Below are positions 17,208-24,482 of a stretch of 35,171 nucleotides of DNA, one piece after another (the stretch's first letter is position 1; every line of letters starts with the position of its first letter). Position numbers and translations under genes: made by a program. The notes under the pieces were generated by a model that searched no databases, was not told the origin of the DNA, and saw only the letters and a program-made list of their open reading frames with translations. The stretch spans positions 1 to 35,171 of the forward strand of contig WYBL01000174.1 of NCBI GenBank assembly GCA_011526565.1. The letters are read 5' to 3'. Origin of the DNA: Acidobacteriota bacterium (lineage in GTDB: Bacteria > Acidobacteriota > Vicinamibacteria > Fen-336).

Positions 17208-18191
17208 ATGAACAGGTTTCGGCTCGCGGTCGTCGGTGCGGCATGGCTCGGCGCGGCAGCACCGTGCGCGGCCGAAGAGCCCTTCTCGTTCGTCGCTCTC
17301 GGGGACACGACCTACGCGATCCCCGCCGACAACCCGCTCTACGAGCGCCTGATCGCCGCGATCAACGCCGCGGCGCCGGCCTTCTCCATCCACGTCGGCG
17401 ACACCAAGGGCTACGGGGACTGCGGCCGCGCGTTCCAGGAGAGCCAGCGCGCCTTCTTCGATTCTTTCGCCCAGCCCGTGGTCTACGCCCCTGGCAACAA
17501 CGAGTGGGCGGACTGCTGGAAGGCCAACCGCGGGAGCGCCGACCCGGTGGCCATCCTGGGCCTGATGCGCGACGTGTTCTGGGCGAAGCCCGAGAGCCGC
17601 GGGCGGGCGCCGATGCCGCTCGTCCGCCAGGCGGACGCCGACCCGGCGTTCCCCGAGGTCGCCGAGAACGCGCGCTGGCGGCGCGGGGGTGCGACCTTCG
17701 CCACCCTCAACCTGGTCGGCAATCACAACAACCAGGAGCTGCGTGTGGAGTCGTCGTGGCGGGAGTTCGTGCGCCGCGAGCAGGCCAACGTCGCCTGGGT
17801 CAAGGCGGCGTTCGCGAGCGCGCGAAGCGAAGGCGACCGAGCGGTCGTGCTCGCCTTCCACTCGAACCCCTTCGACGAGAAGGTTCGCCACGACCTGGGT
17901 CCCTTCGAGCCCGTGCTGCGCACGATCGTCGCCGAGGCCGACGCTTTCGCCGGGCAGGTGCTGGTGGTGCACGGTCACCATCACGAACTCGTGATCGACC
18001 GCCCGGTGACGAAACTCGACCTCGACGGTCCCGCGGTCGAGCACCCCAACCTGACTCGCCTGCAGGTTTACGGCTGGCCGGAGATGAAGGCGGTCCGGGT
18101 GTCGGTCGACGTCTCCCGGCCGTGGGTCTTCGGCTTCGAGCCGCTCTACGATCCGGAGGCGGCGATCTCCCCCCACTCCGACCGCAAGTAG
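17208..18191 (+). CDS. Exported metallophosphatase-like protein
   Basis: A 327-residue protein with a calcineurin-like metallophosphoesterase layout. A signal peptide covers residues 1-22 (MNRFRLAVVGAAWLGAAAPC). Metal motifs in order are ALGDTTY (Asp33), FSIHVGDTKGYGDC (His62, Asp65), YAPGNNEWADCW (Asn97-Asn98, Glu99), VVLAFHSNPF (His218) and VLVVHGHHHE (His255, His257, His258). The second position of the usual GNHE is Asn-Glu (GNNE), as in a subset of the superfamily. GGAGG six to ten bases upstream supports the ATG. It follows the metallo-hydrolase by 105 bases and precedes the PPC protein by 24 bases, all exported. The phosphoester substrate is unknown. Confidence 0.85.
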   Translation: MNRFRLAVVGAAWLGAAAPCAAEEPFSFVALGDTTYAIPADNPLYERLIAAINAAAPAFSIHVGDTKGYGDCGRAFQESQRAFFDSFAQPVVYAPGNNEWADCWKANRGSADPVAILGLMRDVFWAKPESRGRAPMPLVRQADADPAFPEVAENARWRRGGATFATLNLVGNHNNQELRVESSWREFVRREQANVAWVKAAFASARSEGDRAVVLAFHSNPFDEKVRHDLGPFEPVLRTIVAEADAFAGQVLVVHGHHHELVIDRPVTKLDLDGPAVEHPNLTRLQVYGWPEMKAVRVSVDVSRPWVFGFEPLYDPEAAISPHSDRK

Positions 18192-18215
18192 CACCGTCAC
18201 GACCCTGGAGGGCTG

Positions 18216-18722
18216 ATGAAGGCCGTCTTGTCGAGCGCTCTTCTGTTGGCGGGCCTGTTGATGGCGGGCGGACCAGTGCAGGCGGCACCGGACGTGGAAG
18301 CGGCGCGGGTACCCGCATCTCCGATGACGGTCCGCGCCGTGAGGCTGGGCCCGGGAGCCGACCTGAAGCGCGAGCTGGCGCGGTTCGCACGGGCGAACGG
18401 AATGCGAGCCGGGATCGTGCTGACCTGTGTCGGCAGCCTGACGCGCGCGGTCGTGCGGCTGGCCGACCAGCCCGAGGCCACCACGATCGAGGGCAAGCAC
18501 GAGATCGTCTCGCTCGTGGGTACCCTCTCGCCCGACGGCGACCACCTGCACCTCGCGATCAGCGACGGCCAGGGCCGCACCGTCGGCGGTCACCTGATGG
18601 AGGGGTCGATCGTCTACACGACCGCGGAGATCGCGATCGGCGAGCTCGAGGCCCTGGCCTTCTCGCGCGAGACCGACGCGCGCACGAGCTTCCGGGAACT
18701 CGTCGTCGGGCCCCGCCGGTAG
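18216..18722 (+). CDS. Exported PPC/DUF296 domain protein
   Basis: A 168-residue protein with a PPC (DUF296) domain, best known next to AT-hooks in plants and as stand-alone trimers in bacteria. The domain spans ~38-165: MTVRAVRLGPGADLKRELAR, GIVLTCVGSLTRAVVRLAD, HEIVSLVGTLSPDGDHLHLA and GGHLMEGSIVYTTAEIAI. The HLHL and GGH histidines match the metal site reported in some bacterial PPC proteins. Unlike most relatives it begins with a signal peptide (MKAVLSSALLLAGLLMAG, then GPVQAA), so it should be exported. GGAGG sits seven bases before the ATG. It follows the metallophosphatase by 24 bases and is probably co-transcribed. Its stop lies inside the left 15-bp repeat. Confidence 0.85.
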   Translation: MKAVLSSALLLAGLLMAGGPVQAAPDVEAARVPASPMTVRAVRLGPGADLKRELARFARANGMRAGIVLTCVGSLTRAVVRLADQPEATTIEGKHEIVSLVGTLSPDGDHLHLAISDGQGRTVGGHLMEGSIVYTTAEIAIGELEALAFSRETDARTSFRELVVGPRR

Positions 18723-18733
18723 CGGCCTACTCG
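18719..18733 (+). repeat. 15-bp direct repeat, left copy
   Basis: GTAGCGGCCTACTCG occurs here, overlapping the stop of the PPC gene, and again at 19850-19864, overlapping the stop of the ADOP permease. The two copies bracket the HigBA region. It could be a target-site duplication or recombination scar. At this G+C some 15-base matches are expected by chance, so the placement rather than the match itself is the argument. Confidence 0.4.
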
Positions 18734-18920
18734 GCAGCGGCCAATCTCACGGAGTGCACACCGAGCTCGGCTGGAAGGGCACGCTGGCGCCAGGACGGGC
18801 TCCGTCGCCATCGACTCGACGAGGCCGAGCTTGACGTCGTGACGGTGGCCAGCGACGACGGCCCGCGGGCCGCCGAACTGAGCCTCCACCTTCCTCCGCC
18901 GCGAGTAGCCGATCCCCAGG
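18734..18920. other. Unexplained 187 bases between PPC gene repeat and higA
   Basis: No gene, terminator or promoter could be supported here. Open frames exist on both strands but none shows a ribosome site or family motif. It belongs to the segment enclosed by the two 15-bp repeats. Confidence 0.4.
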
Positions 18921-19229
18921 TCAGGCCGCCCGGTGCGGCGTGACGTCGCGGGTGATGCGCTCCGCGGAAGCGCGCTGCGCGATGTCGAGATCGTAGGCCG
19001 CCTGCAGGTTCATCCAGAACTCCGGCGTCGTCTCGAAGTAGCGAGCCAGCCTGAGCGCGGTGTCTGCCGAAATGCCGCGCCGCCCGTTGACGATCTCGCT
19101 GATTCGGTTGACCGGGACCCGCAGATCGCGCCCGAGGCGGTTGATGCTGATGCCGAGTGGCTTCAGCAGGTCCTCGCTCAGGATCTCCCCGGGGTGAACG
19201 GGCGGCAGGCGCTGCGTGCGGGTTCCCAT
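18921..19229 (-). CDS. higA: HigA-type antitoxin (XRE helix-turn-helix)
   Basis: A 102-residue antitoxin and repressor of the HigA/VapI type. The N-terminal signature is LPPVHPGEILSEDLLKPLGI, the helix-turn-helix region is INRLGRDLRVPVNRISEIVN, and the end of the domain reads GISADTALRLARYFETTPEF followed by WMNLQAAYDL. It would neutralise HigB and bind the operon promoter. The ATG at 19229 (MGTRTQRLPP) fits the family; the same frame opens upstream at 19295 inside the gap and toxin, which was rejected. It follows higB by 17 bases, the toxin-first order typical of higBA. Confidence 0.92.
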   Translation of the reverse strand: MGTRTQRLPPVHPGEILSEDLLKPLGISINRLGRDLRVPVNRISEIVNGRRGISADTALRLARYFETTPEFWMNLQAAYDLDIAQRASAERITRDVTPHRAA

Positions 19230-19246
19230 GTTTCGATCGACTCCCG

Positions 19247-19525
19247 TCAGTGATAGTCCACGATCTCGACGCCCTCCGCGTCGCCGTCGCGCCAAAGGAA
19301 GCAGACCCGGTACTGATCATTCACCCGGATGCTGTACTGGCCTCGCCGGTTGCCTTTCAGCGCTTCCAGGTGGTTGCCGGGGAAGGCCCGCAGGTCGTCC
19401 AACCGGCGAGCCGCGTCGAGTTGCTTCAGCTTGCGCTGTGCCACCCGCGCGATGGCACCAAACCGGCGGGTCGACACGCCCCTGAAGAGCGCTTCGGTCT
19501 CCCGATCGCCGAAGGACCGGATCAC
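19247..19525 (-). CDS. higB: HigB/RelE-family mRNA interferase toxin
   Basis: A 92-residue RelE-superfamily toxin that would cut mRNA on the ribosome. Family features are IRSFGDRETEALFRG at the start, ARRLDDLRAFPGNHLEALKG in the middle and QYSIRVNDQYRVCFLWRDGD with EGVEIVDYH at the end, where Arg, Tyr and the terminal His are the usual RNA-contacting residues. The start is a GTG at 19525, which corresponds to the conserved MIRSF. It is first in the operon, 17 bases before higA. The GTG begins only 2 bases after one arm of an inverted repeat. Confidence 0.92.
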   Translation of the reverse strand: MIRSFGDRETEALFRGVSTRRFGAIARVAQRKLKQLDAARRLDDLRAFPGNHLEALKGNRRGQYSIRVNDQYRVCFLWRDGDAEGVEIVDYH

Positions 19526-19527
19526 CC

Positions 19528-19571
19528 GCTCAAGGTATTACGGCGAGCGTGATACGTCAACCCCCTTGAGC
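19528..19571 (-). promoter_or_regulatory. Candidate higBA promoter and operator
   Basis: GCTCAAGG (19528-19535) and CCTTGAGC (19564-19571) form perfect 8-bp inverted arms 28 bases apart. Between them on the minus strand lie TTGACG (19555-19560), 5 of 6 to a -35 box, and TAATAC (19535-19540), 4 of 6 to a -10 box. The spacer is only 14 bases, shorter than normal. If used, transcription would begin almost at the higB GTG, implying a nearly leaderless message. The arms are a likely HigA-binding site. Confidence 0.45.
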
Positions 19572-19849
19572 CGCTCAGGGCAGTCCGAACGGAACCGGCG
19601 AGCGCCGGCCCGGGTAGCGCTCGCCTCGCAGCCCAGCGATCGTCGATTGATGGCGTGGCCGCGCCGGTCGTGGTCTCGGGCCGCGAAGCCCTGCTCCGAT
19701 ACGTCCTGCGACCTCCCGTCGCCCAGGACAAGATCGAGCCACAGCCTACGGCCTGATCCGCCGGATCGGCCGAGCGCGAGCCGCAGCGTTTCGAGCGGCA
19801 GCACCAGCTTCAGGGGATCATCCCGCAGCCGGAGCGCGCCGAAGCGAAC
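19572..19849 (-). other. Open but unidentified stretch after the ADOP permease
   Basis: Together with the higBA promoter this is the 332-base gap between higB and the permease. The minus strand is open without a stop from past the permease end to near higB and reads YVRFGALRLRDDPLKLVLPL, ETLRLALGRSG, RLWLDLVLGDGRSQDVSEQG and so on. The permuted third-position pattern looks like former coding DNA, but no start, ribosome site or family could be recognised. It may be a gene fragment carried with the toxin-antitoxin segment. Confidence 0.3.
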
Positions 19850-19864
19850 GTAGCGGCCTACTCG
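19850..19864 (+). repeat. 15-bp direct repeat, right copy
   Basis: Second copy of GTAGCGGCCTACTCG, overlapping the TAG stop of the ADOP permease (minus strand). If the 18734-19864 segment is removed in thought, the PPC and permease genes become convergent neighbours sharing one copy. Confidence 0.4.
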
Positions 19865-22302
19865 TCGCGCAGGGCGCGGGCCGGGTCGAGGCGGGCGGCG
19901 CGGCGCGCGGGGACCAGGCTCGCCGCCACGCCTGCCGCCGCGAGCAAGAGCGCCACTGCGGCCACCGTGGCGGGGTCGGCGGGGCGGACCCCGTAGAGCA
20001 GGCTCGACAGCGCGCGGCCGAGGGCGAAGGCGCCGAGGAGCCCCAGCGCGCCCCCGATCGCGACCGCCCGCGTGCCCTGGCCCACCACCAGGCCGAGCAC
20101 CTGCGCGGGCCGCGCCCCCAGCGCGAGGCGCACGCCCATCTCGCGGGTGCGGCGGGCGACCGTGTACGCCGCGACGCCGTACACGCCGAGGGCGGCCAGC
20201 GCCAGCGCCCCGCCCGCGAACACGGCGAGCAGCAGCAGCGCGAAGCGACGCTCGGCCAGCGAGTCGTCGCGCAGCGAGACCAGCGTGCGCACACGTGGCG
20301 GCAGCTCCGGGGCCAGCGCGCGCACGACCTCGCGCGCGGCCGCGGCGAACGCCGCCGGGTCGCCGTCGACCTGAGCGACGAAGCTGAGAGCGCTGAAGGC
20401 GCGCGGGCGCTGGCGCAGGCTGGCGTAGAACGTCGGCCGCGGCGGTGCGTCGAGGCCGTCGTCGCGCACGTCGCCGACCACGCCGACGATCGTGTACGGC
20501 CGCATGTCGCCGTCCATGTTCCCGAAGTGGATGCGGCGGCCGATCGGGTCGACCCCCGCGAAGCGGGCGCGGACCAGCGCCTCGGAGACGAGCGCGACGT
20601 GGGGGGCGTCGGCGACGTCGCGAGCGTCGAAGTCGCGTCCGCGCACGAGCGGAATGCCGAGCGCGGCGAGATAGCCCGGGCCGGCGACCCGGAACTCGGC
20701 GTGGCCGGCGATCGCGGGGTCCTTCATCAGCCGGCCGAAGGCGTCGAAGTCCACAACCGGCTGCTCGGTGGCGAGGAACGCGCCGTCGGCGCCACCGCCC
20801 GCCAGCGGCGGCGTGTTTACGGCCCCGACCGTGCTCACGCCGGGCAAGGCGAGCAGTCGCGCCACGACCTCGTCGTGGAAGCGCACGCGCTCGGTGAGGA
20901 TCTCGGGCGAGTCCGCCTCCGGCAGCGACACGTCCAGCGCGACGCGGTGCTCCGTGCGGAACCCGGGATCGACGTCGAGCAACCCGGCGAGGCTGCGACC
21001 GAGCAGGCCGCCTCCGACCAGCAGCGTCGCGGCGGCGGCGACCTGGGACGCGACGAGGGCGTCGAGCAGGCGCCGGCTGGTCCCGGTCGCGGCGCCGCGC
21101 GCGCCGTCGACCAGCGCAGTGCGACTCGCTCGGCGCACGGCGCGCCAGCCGGTGAAGAGCCCCACGCCGAGGGCCGTCGCCAGCGAGGCCGCGAGCGCGA
21201 ACAGCAGCATGGCCGGGCTCGAGCCCACCTCCTCGGCGCGCGGCAGGCGGCCCGGTTCGAATGCGAGCAGCAGGCGAACGCCGACGGTCGCGAACGCCAC
21301 GCCCAGGAGCCCGCCGACCGATGCGAGCACCAGCGTCTCGGTGCCGAGCTGCCGCAGCAGGCGGCCGCGCGTCGCGCCCAGCGCGAGGCGGACCGCGAAC
21401 TCGCGCTCGCGGCCGGCGGCCTGCGCGAGCAGCAGGTTCGCGACGTTGGCCCAGGCGGCCAGCAGCAGCACGCCGGTCGCCGCGAAGAGCACCAGCAGCG
21501 CCTGGCGCGCGTCGCCGGTCAGCGCCTCGCGCAGCGAGCGCACGTCCGCGTCGGCCATCCAGGTGTCGTCGCCGTGGCGCTCGCGCAGTTGGCGCGCGAG
21601 CGCGCTCGTCTCGTGGCGCGCCTGTTCCACCGACACGCCCGCCCGCAGGCGTCCCACCACCCGCCAGTTGTTCGCGGTCCGGCTCGGGTTGCGGGGGAAC
21701 TGGTTCTTCGGCAACCAGACGTCGGCGCCGACCGGAAAGCCGGGACCCGGCGGCAGCACGCCGATCACCGCGTAGCTGCGGCCACCGGAGCGCAGCGAGA
21801 GCCCGGCGAGGTCGGCGCGGGAGGCCAGCGCTCGCTGCCAGAAAGCGTGGCTCACCAGGGCCGTCGGGATCGCCCCGGGCGCCTGGTCCTCGGCCGAGAA
21901 CGGCCGCCCCAGGCGTGGCGAGACGCCCAGCACGCCGAAGAAGCGATCGGAGACCACGGCGACCTCTGCGCGCACCGGCTCGCTGCCACCCGCGACGGAC
22001 TGTGGCCAAGACGAGTACAGGGCGAGCGCTTCGAACGAACGGCTCCCGTCGCGCAGGTCCTCGAAGTTGGGCTCCGAGACGTTGTTCGTGCGCAGGCCCT
22101 TGGGGTTGATCGGCTGCACGCGGACCAGGCGCTCGCTGTCGGGATACGGGAGCGGCCGCAGCAGCACGGCGTGGACCACGCTGAACAGCGCGGTGGCGAC
22201 ACCGATCCCCAGCGACAGGGCGAGCACCGCGACCAGCGTCGTCGAGCGGCCGCAAAGGAACTGCCGCACCGACGCCCTCAGCTCTCCGTTCCAGTTCCCC
22301 AC
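19858..22302 (-). CDS. ADOP-type MacB/FtsX-like permease, full length
   Basis: An 814-residue duplicated permease with two MacB-type halves, the acidobacterial duplicated orphan permease architecture. It lies in the inner membrane with no ATPase gene beside it. First membrane helix: LVAVLALSLGIGVATALFSV (about 23-42). Then a periplasmic MacB core (ERLVRVQPINPKGLRTNNVS, FFGVLGVSPRLGRPFSAEDQ). Then a first FtsX block (GVLLLAAWANVANLLLAQAA, EFAVRLALGATRGRLLRQLG). A second helix-core-FtsX unit starts near 415 and ends with EMGVRLALGARPAQVLGLVV and VPARRAARLDPARALRDE. The start is a GTG at 22302 with GGGGG upstream, and the first 15 residues fit the family. It serves as the intact comparison for the shortened permease at 32126. 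Confidence 0.9.
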   Translation of the reverse strand: MGNWNGELRASVRQFLCGRSTTLVAVLALSLGIGVATALFSVVHAVLLRPLPYPDSERLVRVQPINPKGLRTNNVSEPNFEDLRDGSRSFEALALYSSWPQSVAGGSEPVRAEVAVVSDRFFGVLGVSPRLGRPFSAEDQAPGAIPTALVSHAFWQRALASRADLAGLSLRSGGRSYAVIGVLPPGPGFPVGADVWLPKNQFPRNPSRTANNWRVVGRLRAGVSVEQARHETSALARQLRERHGDDTWMADADVRSLREALTGDARQALLVLFAATGVLLLAAWANVANLLLAQAAGREREFAVRLALGATRGRLLRQLGTETLVLASVGGLLGVAFATVGVRLLLAFEPGRLPRAEEVGSSPAMLLFALAASLATALGVGLFTGWRAVRRASRTALVDGARGAATGTSRRLLDALVASQVAAAATLLVGGGLLGRSLAGLLDVDPGFRTEHRVALDVSLPEADSPEILTERVRFHDEVVARLLALPGVSTVGAVNTPPLAGGGADGAFLATEQPVVDFDAFGRLMKDPAIAGHAEFRVAGPGYLAALGIPLVRGRDFDARDVADAPHVALVSEALVRARFAGVDPIGRRIHFGNMDGDMRPYTIVGVVGDVRDDGLDAPPRPTFYASLRQRPRAFSALSFVAQVDGDPAAFAAAAREVVRALAPELPPRVRTLVSLRDDSLAERRFALLLLAVFAGGALALAALGVYGVAAYTVARRTREMGVRLALGARPAQVLGLVVGQGTRAVAIGGALGLLGAFALGRALSSLLYGVRPADPATVAAVALLLAAAGVAASLVPARRAARLDPARALRDE

Positions 22303-22368
22303 GTGAGCCCCCAGTCGTTTCCCGCTCCTCTGGGACGCCGGAGCCCCGGGAAAGGTTGCAGGAATGCG

Positions 22369-22395
22369 CTACCTGCGCCGCTCCGAGTCTTCGTC
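22369..22395 (+). repeat. 27-bp direct repeat, left copy, bounding the signalling block
   Basis: These 27 bases are identical to 29518-29544, in the same orientation, 7149 bases apart. The right copy encodes the C-terminal YLRRSESSS of the CheY-like gene; the left copy reads the same residues in frame after an ATG at 22364 but has no gene behind it. The bases on either side differ. A 27-base chance match is very unlikely at this size and composition. Confidence 0.85.
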
Positions 22396-22461
22396 CTCTG
22401 GCACGTCTCGCGGCGGGCGGGCGGCCGCGTCGGCGGGCCTGGCATCGGCGGCAGTTGTTGC

Positions 22462-22491
22462 TTGACAGCTCGTGCCGCTGATTGCTGTGAT
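22462..22491 (+). promoter_or_regulatory. Sigma-70-like promoter for the signalling block
   Basis: TTGACA (22462-22467) is a perfect -35 box, followed after 18 bases by TGTGAT (22486-22491), 4 of 6 to a -10 box. Transcription would start near 22498, about 29 bases before the first kinase ATG. It lies just inside the left 27-bp repeat. Confidence 0.5.
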
Positions 22492-22526
22492 GGGTCTTGC
22501 GGGAGCAGTCCGCGGTTGGAGTCTCC

Positions 22527-24482
22527 ATGCAGCATGAGAAGGCCTGGCCGCATGGCCGGCTCTCCTACAAGCTGCTTTTCGAGCGCAATCCACTCCCGAT
22601 GTGGATTTTCGACCGGGCCACGCTCGCCTTCCTCGCTGTCAACGACGCCGCCGTCGCGCTCTATGGGCACACGCGGGAGGAGTTTCTCCGGATGAGCCTG
22701 CTCGACGTGCGCACCGCCGAGGACGTCCCGAGCTTCCTCGAGGCCTACGAAGGCGCGCAGAAGCGGGAAGCTGGCCCGCAGCTGGTGGACCTCGGAGTGT
22801 TCGAGCATCGGGCGAAGGACGGCTCGCCGATCCACGTGCACCTCACGCGTGCCAACGTCGAGCTGCGGGGTCGTCGAGCCGCGCTGGTCGTCGTCAACGA
22901 CGTCGGGGAGATTCTCCGGATCACTCGTGCCGCGGACGAGAGTCGCAGGCGGTTCGAGCTGTTCATGAAGCACCTCCCAGGCGTGGCTTTCGTCAAGGAC
23001 GAGTCGGGCCGCTATGCCTACATGAACGAGTTCGCGGCCGAGGTCGTCGGGCGTTCGCCCGAGGAGTGCCTGGGACGAACGGACCTGGAGCTGTTCCCGC
23101 TCGGCACCGCAGAGCAGCTTCGATATAGCGATCACACGACCCTCGAGGCGGGTCGGCCAGTTCAGATCGTCGAGGCGACACGAGGTCCTGCCGGCGAAGT
23201 CACCTGGCTGGTGACCAAGTTCCCGATACCCACGGAGAGTGGATGTCGTCTCGGCGGCATCGGGATCGACATCACCGAACGCGTCAAAGCTGAACAGGAG
23301 CGCGAACGCTTGGTCGAGAGCGAACGCGTGGCCCGGCAGCGTACGGAGCTGCTGCTCGAACGACTCGTCGCTCTCGAAAGCGTGACCGAATCCGCACTGA
23401 CGCAACTCGGCCTCGAAGACCTGATCCCCGAGCTGCTGAGCCGCCTCCGGACCCGCCTCAGGGTCGACGCCACGCAGCTACTCCTGCTCGACGCCGAGCG
23501 AAACGAGCTCGTCGTTCGTGGCAGCGTCGGCTTCCCGGGCGCGGACCCGCAGGGCCAGCGCGTCCCCGTGGGCCGGGGGGTGGCAGGCCGCCTGGCGACC
23601 CAGAGCGGTGCGCTCACCGTCGAGGATCTGGGGCAGGTCGAGGTGTTACTGCCGGCGCTGCGCAGAATGCGATCGGCCGCCGGGGCCCGGCTGCTGCTGG
23701 GCGATCGTGTCGTCGGGGCGCTGCTGGTCGCATGCCTCGAAGCGCGCCGCTTCGAGAGTGGCGATGTCGAGCTGCTGCAACTGGTGGCGGACCGCATGGC
23801 CCCCGCGATCGACCGCGCCCGGCTGCTGGAGGAGACTCAAGAGTCGCGGACACAGCTACAGCTCCTGACCCGGCGCCTGGTGAACGCGCAGGAGGACGAG
23901 CGTCGCTCGATCTCGCGGGAGCTCCACGACGAGTTCGGCCAGATCGCGACCGCCCTGAAGCTGACGCTGGAGGCGCTCCCGCAGCGGGGGCCAGAGATCG
24001 ACGACGCGTTGGCGCTGGTGAAGCAGTTGCTTCACCAGGTGCGCGACCTCTCGATGAAGTTGCGGCCGGCGTTGCTCGACACCGTGGGCCTGCTACCGGC
24101 GCTCGTCTGGCATCTGGAGCGATTCACCCGGCAAACGGGAATCCGTGTCGATCTGCGCGGCGAGGTGGCTGAGGCCCGGCTGTCGGCCGAGGTCAAGATT
24201 GCTGCCTACCGCATCGTCCAGGAGGCGCTCACGAACGTCGCCCGGCACTCCCAGGTCCGCGCCGCCGCCCTGGGCGTCGACGCTCGTGACGGGAACCTGG
24301 TCTTGCTGGTGGAGGACGGCGGCGCGGGCTTCGACGCCGAGACCGTGGCGTCACGCGACAGCGCCGGCCTGCTCGGGATGCGCGAAAGGGCTCTGGCGCT
24401 GGGAGGGCGGCTCGAGGTCCGATCGCGCCCCGGCGCCGGTACCCGCGTGCAGGCGTGGCTGCCCATCGGCGGTCGCGATTGA
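22527..24482 (+). CDS. PAS-PAS-GAF histidine kinase (NarX/LiaS-type HisKA_3)
   Basis: A 651-residue soluble sensor kinase. PAS1 spans ~14-130 (LLFERNPLPMWIFDRATLAF), PAS2 ~140-255 (LPGVAFVKDESGRYAYMNEF, then GIGIDITERVKAEQERE), GAF ~290-440 (LTQLGLEDLIPELLSRLRTR, VGRGVAGRLATQSGALTVED), HisKA_3 ~455-525 with phospho-acceptor His467 in SRELHDEFGQIATALKL, and HATPase ~560-648 (IVQEALTNVARHSQ, LVEDGGAGFD, GLLGMRERALALGGRL). No membrane helix. The ATG at 22527 has TGGAG seven bases upstream; a TTG at 22497 in the same frame lacks one. The stop overlaps the next gene as TTGA. It should phosphorylate the NarL-type regulator that follows. Codon use is less G/C-ended than in the flanking permease. Confidence 0.93.
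   Translation: MQHEKAWPHGRLSYKLLFERNPLPMWIFDRATLAFLAVNDAAVALYGHTREEFLRMSLLDVRTAEDVPSFLEAYEGAQKREAGPQLVDLGVFEHRAKDGSPIHVHLTRANVELRGRRAALVVVNDVGEILRITRAADESRRRFELFMKHLPGVAFVKDESGRYAYMNEFAAEVVGRSPEECLGRTDLELFPLGTAEQLRYSDHTTLEAGRPVQIVEATRGPAGEVTWLVTKFPIPTESGCRLGGIGIDITERVKAEQERERLVESERVARQRTELLLERLVALESVTESALTQLGLEDLIPELLSRLRTRLRVDATQLLLLDAERNELVVRGSVGFPGADPQGQRVPVGRGVAGRLATQSGALTVEDLGQVEVLLPALRRMRSAAGARLLLGDRVVGALLVACLEARRFESGDVELLQLVADRMAPAIDRARLLEETQESRTQLQLLTRRLVNAQEDERRSISRELHDEFGQIATALKLTLEALPQRGPEIDDALALVKQLLHQVRDLSMKLRPALLDTVGLLPALVWHLERFTRQTGIRVDLRGEVAEARLSAEVKIAAYRIVQEALTNVARHSQVRAAALGVDARDGNLVLLVEDGGAGFDAETVASRDSAGLLGMRERALALGGRLEVRSRPGAGTRVQAWLPIGGRD

Noticed and set aside
22364..22465. 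Short frame MRYLRRSESSSS... as a small gene
   Set aside because: It has no ribosome site. It is explained by the 27-bp repeat and then runs into the promoter.
20527..22695. Long plus-strand frame opposite the ADOP permease
   Set aside because: Gln/Arg/His-rich shadow without a motif, and it runs through the intergenic region into the kinase.
22278..23405. Minus-strand frame over the start of the first signalling kinase
   Set aside because: Antisense to strong PAS-domain coding. It has no ribosome site or family motif.
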